Source: Betaproteobacteria bacterium HGW-Betaproteobacteria-9
GTDB taxonomy: Bacteria; Pseudomonadota; Gammaproteobacteria; Burkholderiales; Burkholderiaceae_C
Reading direction: 5' to 3'
Assembly: GCA_002842215.1 (NCBI GenBank)
Contig: PHCC01000023.1
Span: 62,001 to 126,000 of the forward strand
Length of the DNA stretch: 64,000 nucleotides
A program made the translations under genes and the position numbers. Shown in pieces: positions 61,739 through 64,000 of the stretch (position 1 is the first letter of the stretch; each line of letters opens with the position of its first letter). Under the pieces are notes generated by a model, which saw only the letters and a list, made by a program, of their open reading frames with translations, was not told the DNA's origin and did no database searches.

Positions 61739-62482
61739 TCAAGGCCGCACAGTTTTCGCTGTGCGGCCTTTTTGTTTTTCAGCGGCTTGCTCCGCCGCAT
61801 CCGTCCCTGCAAGGGCCAGCTCTTCCTTCAGCACCTGCTGGTAGATGCGCGGCAGCTGGCGGCTCATGCTGTTGGTCTCGATGCCGTAGCCCAGGCTGGT
61901 CCAGGTGCCGGAGAGCCGGCGCAACACCGGCTGCACGCGGCCCTGGCGCAACTGGGTCGACAGGTTGCCCCAGCGCCCTTCGGACAGCCAGGCGTGCACC
62001 ACCAGGTCCTGGTATTCGGGCGCAAAACTCAGTCCGGTGGCATCCAGCGGGTCGTCGGTGCGTTGCGGGTGGTAGCGGGCAGCCAGTTCGAGCCAGGTGC
62101 TGTAGAGCAGCTGGTATCGCCCGGCGGCCGTGGAGCAGTTGCCCCGGTTGGGCCCTTGCCCGATGGATTCGCATCGGTTGGGGTGCACGTCCAGCGTCCA
62201 CACATAGTCGTGCCCGTACATCACGTGGTAAGGCCGCAGCACGTTGGACTCGCTCGCCGAGATGGTGCGCATCAACGCCCGCAGGTAGGGGTCACCGCCG
62301 GACATGACCAGGGGCTGCGTGCCCGGGATCAGCAGCAGGGGCCGCCACCACCAGAGCAGCAGCAGCATGAGCACCACGGCGCCCGCCGTGAGGGCCAGGC
62401 GCGAGCGCAGGGGCGAATCCCAGAACCCCGATGGCGGGACGTCAGCAGGGGCGTCGGACCGATCCGGTGGCAATGAACTCAT
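61739..62482 (-). CDS. Membrane-anchored muramidase-like (GH104/endolysin-type) protein
   Basis: The 247-residue protein has one N-terminal transmembrane helix (residues 28-46) and then a lysozyme-like domain: MRTISASESNVLRPYHVMYGHDY, CSTAAGRYQLLYSTW, FAPEYQDLVVHAWLSEGRWG. The STAAGRYQ motif is typical of phage-type GH104 muramidases. The last about 11 residues (QKGRTAKTVRP) are coded by the terminator hairpin at 61741-61770. It may be a chromosomal gene whose end meets the tRNA terminator. Confidence 0.75.
   Translation of the reverse strand: MSSLPPDRSDAPADVPPSGFWDSPLRSRLALTAGAVVLMLLLLWWWRPLLLIPGTQPLVMSGGDPYLRALMRTISASESNVLRPYHVMYGHDYVWTLDVHPNRCESIGQGPNRGNCSTAAGRYQLLYSTWLELAARYHPQRTDDPLDATGLSFAPEYQDLVVHAWLSEGRWGNLSTQLRQGRVQPVLRRLSGTWTSLGYGIETNSMSRQLPRIYQQVLKEELALAGTDAAEQAAEKQKGRTAKTVRP
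61741..61779 (+). terminator. Terminator beyond element right end, within the muramidase 3' end
   Basis: AAGGCCGCACAG pairs with CTGTGCGGCCTT over a six-base loop, followed by TTTGTTTTTC. It probably served the tRNA before integration. Confidence 0.8.
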
Positions 62483-62604
62483 GGTGCAAACACAACGTGG
62501 CGGCGCTGAAGTAACCCGCGGGACGTCATGTCCGGCAGGAAGAGGGGTCGACGGTCAGCTGACACAATCCAGGGCATTGTCCAACAACGCCACCCCGACT
62601 TGCC

Positions 62605-63579
62605 ATGCTGCTGCCATCGCTTGCCATCCTTGCCGGACTGTTGCTTCTCGTGTGGAGCGCCGACCGCTTCGTGGCCGGCGCTTCGGCCACCGCCCAGCAC
62701 TTTGCCGTGCCCCCGCTGCTGGTCGGCATGCTGATCGTCGGCTTCGGTACCTCGGCACCCGAGATGGTGGTGTCGGTGCTGGCGGCTTCGCAGGGCAACC
62801 CCGGGCTCGCGTTGGGCAACGCCTGGGGCTCCAACATCGTCAACATGGCGCTGATCCTGGGCATCACGGCGCTGATCGCGCCGATCCTGGTGCGCTCGGT
62901 CATCCTGCGCAAGGAGCTGCCAATCCTGATCGCGGTCACCGCACTGTCCGCGCTCCTGGTGTGGGACGGTGTGCTGTCGCGGCTCGACGCCGCGGTGTTG
63001 CTGCTGGTGTTTGGCACGCTGGTGACCTGGTCCATCGTCGAGGCCCGCGCCGGCGGCGGGGACACGCTGGCCACGGAGACGGCCACCGAGCTGCAGGCCC
63101 ATGCGATGCCGCTGCGGCGCGCGCTGCTGTGGCTGGGTGTGGGTCTGCTGCTGCTGGTGGGCAGTTCACGCTTGCTGGTCTGGGGTGCGGTGTCGATCGC
63201 ACAGTCGCTGGGCGTGAGCGACCTGATCATCGGCCTGACGGTGGTGGCGATAGGCACCTCGTTGCCCGAGCTGGCGTCGTGCGTGGCGGCGGCGCGCAAG
63301 GGCGAGCACGACATCGCGCTGGGCAACGTGCTGGGGTCGGGTCTCTTCAACACGCTGGCGGTGGTGGGGCTGGCGGGTGTGATCGCGCCGATGGACATCG
63401 GCACCGACGTGCTCACGCGCGACCTGCCGATGATGGCCGGCCTGACCGTGCTGCTATTCGCCATGGGCTGGGGCTTCCGCGGCCCCGGGCGCATCAACCG
63501 GCTGGAGGCGCTGGTGCTGCTGGCCCTGTATGTGGGATACACCGGCTGGCTGCTGGCCTCCATGACGCCCGGCGCCTGA
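62605..63579 (+). CDS. Calcium/sodium (cation) antiporter, YrbG-like
   Basis: The 324-residue membrane protein has two alpha-repeats characteristic of the CaCA superfamily, GFGTSAPEMVVSVLAASQGNP and AIGTSLPELASCVAAARKGE, each followed by GNxxGSNxxN. Ten or so hydrophobic helices are visible. It exchanges Ca2+ for Na+ or H+ at the inner membrane. It is convergent with the epimerase gene; the two stops abut. Confidence 0.88.
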   Translation: MLLPSLAILAGLLLLVWSADRFVAGASATAQHFAVPPLLVGMLIVGFGTSAPEMVVSVLAASQGNPGLALGNAWGSNIVNMALILGITALIAPILVRSVILRKELPILIAVTALSALLVWDGVLSRLDAAVLLLVFGTLVTWSIVEARAGGGDTLATETATELQAHAMPLRRALLWLGVGLLLLVGSSRLLVWGAVSIAQSLGVSDLIIGLTVVAIGTSLPELASCVAAARKGEHDIALGNVLGSGLFNTLAVVGLAGVIAPMDIGTDVLTRDLPMMAGLTVLLFAMGWGFRGPGRINRLEALVLLALYVGYTGWLLASMTPGA

Positions 63580-64000
63580 TCAGGCCCGCAGGCCTTCGGC
63601 CACCGTGGGGTAGCGCAGGCGCAGGCCCAGTTCGGTTTTCATGCGCTGGTTGTGCAGCCGGCGCGACTCGCTCATGAAGCTCAGCAACATGAGCGGCAGT
63701 TGGTCACCCGCGGCATTGCGCGCGATGCGCGGCGGACGGGGCAGACCATACAGATCGGCCGCGAGATCGAAGTAGTCGCCCATTTTCAGATCGGTGTCGT
63801 CACTCACGTTGACGTTGCGCTGCGGCTGCCCGCGCCACAGCGCCAGCACACAGGCCCGCGCGAGATCGTCGGCGTGGATGTGGTTCGTGAAAACGTCGTC
63901 TTCGGCGCGCAGCACCGGCGTGCCGCGCAGCAGGCGCTCGCGCGGCGTTCCACCCTCGCGGTCGGGCGCGTAGATGCCGGGGATGCGCAGCACGCTGGTG
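63580..64000 (-). CDS. NAD-dependent epimerase/dehydratase-family protein (5' end outside window)
   Basis: About 140 C-terminal residues are visible, with LRIPGIYAPDREGG, VFTNHIHADDLARAC and YPTVAEGLRA typical of SDR nucleoside-diphosphate-sugar epimerases of the YeeZ type. The reading frame stays open to the window edge at 64000, so the NAD-binding part lies outside. Substrate unknown. Confidence 0.8.
   Translation of the reverse strand, partial: TSVLRIPGIYAPDREGGTPRERLLRGTPVLRAEDDVFTNHIHADDLARACVLALWRGQPQRNVNVSDDTDLKMGDYFDLAADLYGLPRPPRIARNAAGDQLPLMLLSFMSESRRLHNQRMKTELGLRLRYPTVAEGLRA

Noticed and set aside
1..64000. CRISPR array
   Set aside because: No set of regularly spaced direct repeats with unique spacers was seen; the short repeats in the element are tandem or phased without spacers.

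Overview
The window is high-GC DNA from a betaproteobacterium, most likely a Comamonadaceae member close to Hydrogenophaga. The basis is gene content and order (argH beside an AlgZ/AlgR-type pair, QueF, YaaA, a DUF3501/rubrerythrin cluster, PPi-type phosphofructokinase), the codon style, and GC-rich intergenic repeats resembling those I associate with this family. This taxonomic call is inference, since the window contains no rRNA.

Layout. 1-5.6 kb: an AlgR-like regulator (cut by the window edge) and AlgZ-like kinase, divergent from an argH broken by a frameshifting deletion, then HDOD, hemerythrin-like and DUF3465 genes. 5.6-7 kb: an ammonium transporter behind a good sigma-54 promoter and an NtrC-like site. 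7-9.4 kb: a tandemly duplicated sulfotransferase-like gene. 9.6-16 kb: an MFS exporter, two toxin-antitoxin pairs, an AT-rich islet with a truncated DUF4365 gene, and a TetR/quinone-reductase pair sharing three phased palindromes. 16-33.5 kb: mostly metabolic and housekeeping genes (UDP-sugar decarboxylase-like, acyl-CoA ligase, lldD, dinB, dienoyl-CoA isomerase-like, pfp, HDAC family), a BLUF-fold protein that has lost its key glutamine, an orphan RskA-like anti-sigma domain, and a paralogous pair of unrecognised genes.

33.6-38.9 kb holds the most system-like native locus. An ECF sigma factor and its anti-sigma factor follow three genes for exported proteins: a DUF3034 outer-membrane protein, a truncated hemoglobin with a signal peptide, and a cupredoxin-like protein. 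Divergent from them are a Tat-exported ferritin-like protein and a DUF3455 lipoprotein. 38.9-52.2 kb: the yaaA/prolyl-hydroxylase/queF operon, a rubrerythrin/Fe-S/DUF3501 operon, an FAD monooxygenase with DUF2783, valS, and a cysM/NUDIX pair.

52.24-61.74 kb is an integrated element of about 9.4 kb in the 3' end of a tRNA-Leu(CAA) gene. It has a P4-type integrase, HigBA, a small DNA-binding protein, a RadC-like JAMM protein, AlpA, an SSB-like protein and a large primase/DUF927 helicase, but no capsid or conjugation genes, so it looks like a phage-satellite-type element. It carries helically phased GGGGGCA sites at both ends, 23-bp iteron-like repeats, an 11-bp-spaced TGTTCCC array and nested palindromes. 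Beyond it lie a muramidase-like protein, a Ca2+/cation antiporter and a partial epimerase.

A family of about 70-80 bp repeats occurs six times. In five cases it begins within about 8 bp of a stop codon, always in the same orientation to the gene it follows, and it can fold into hairpins. It looks like a mobile 3'-UTR or terminator element.
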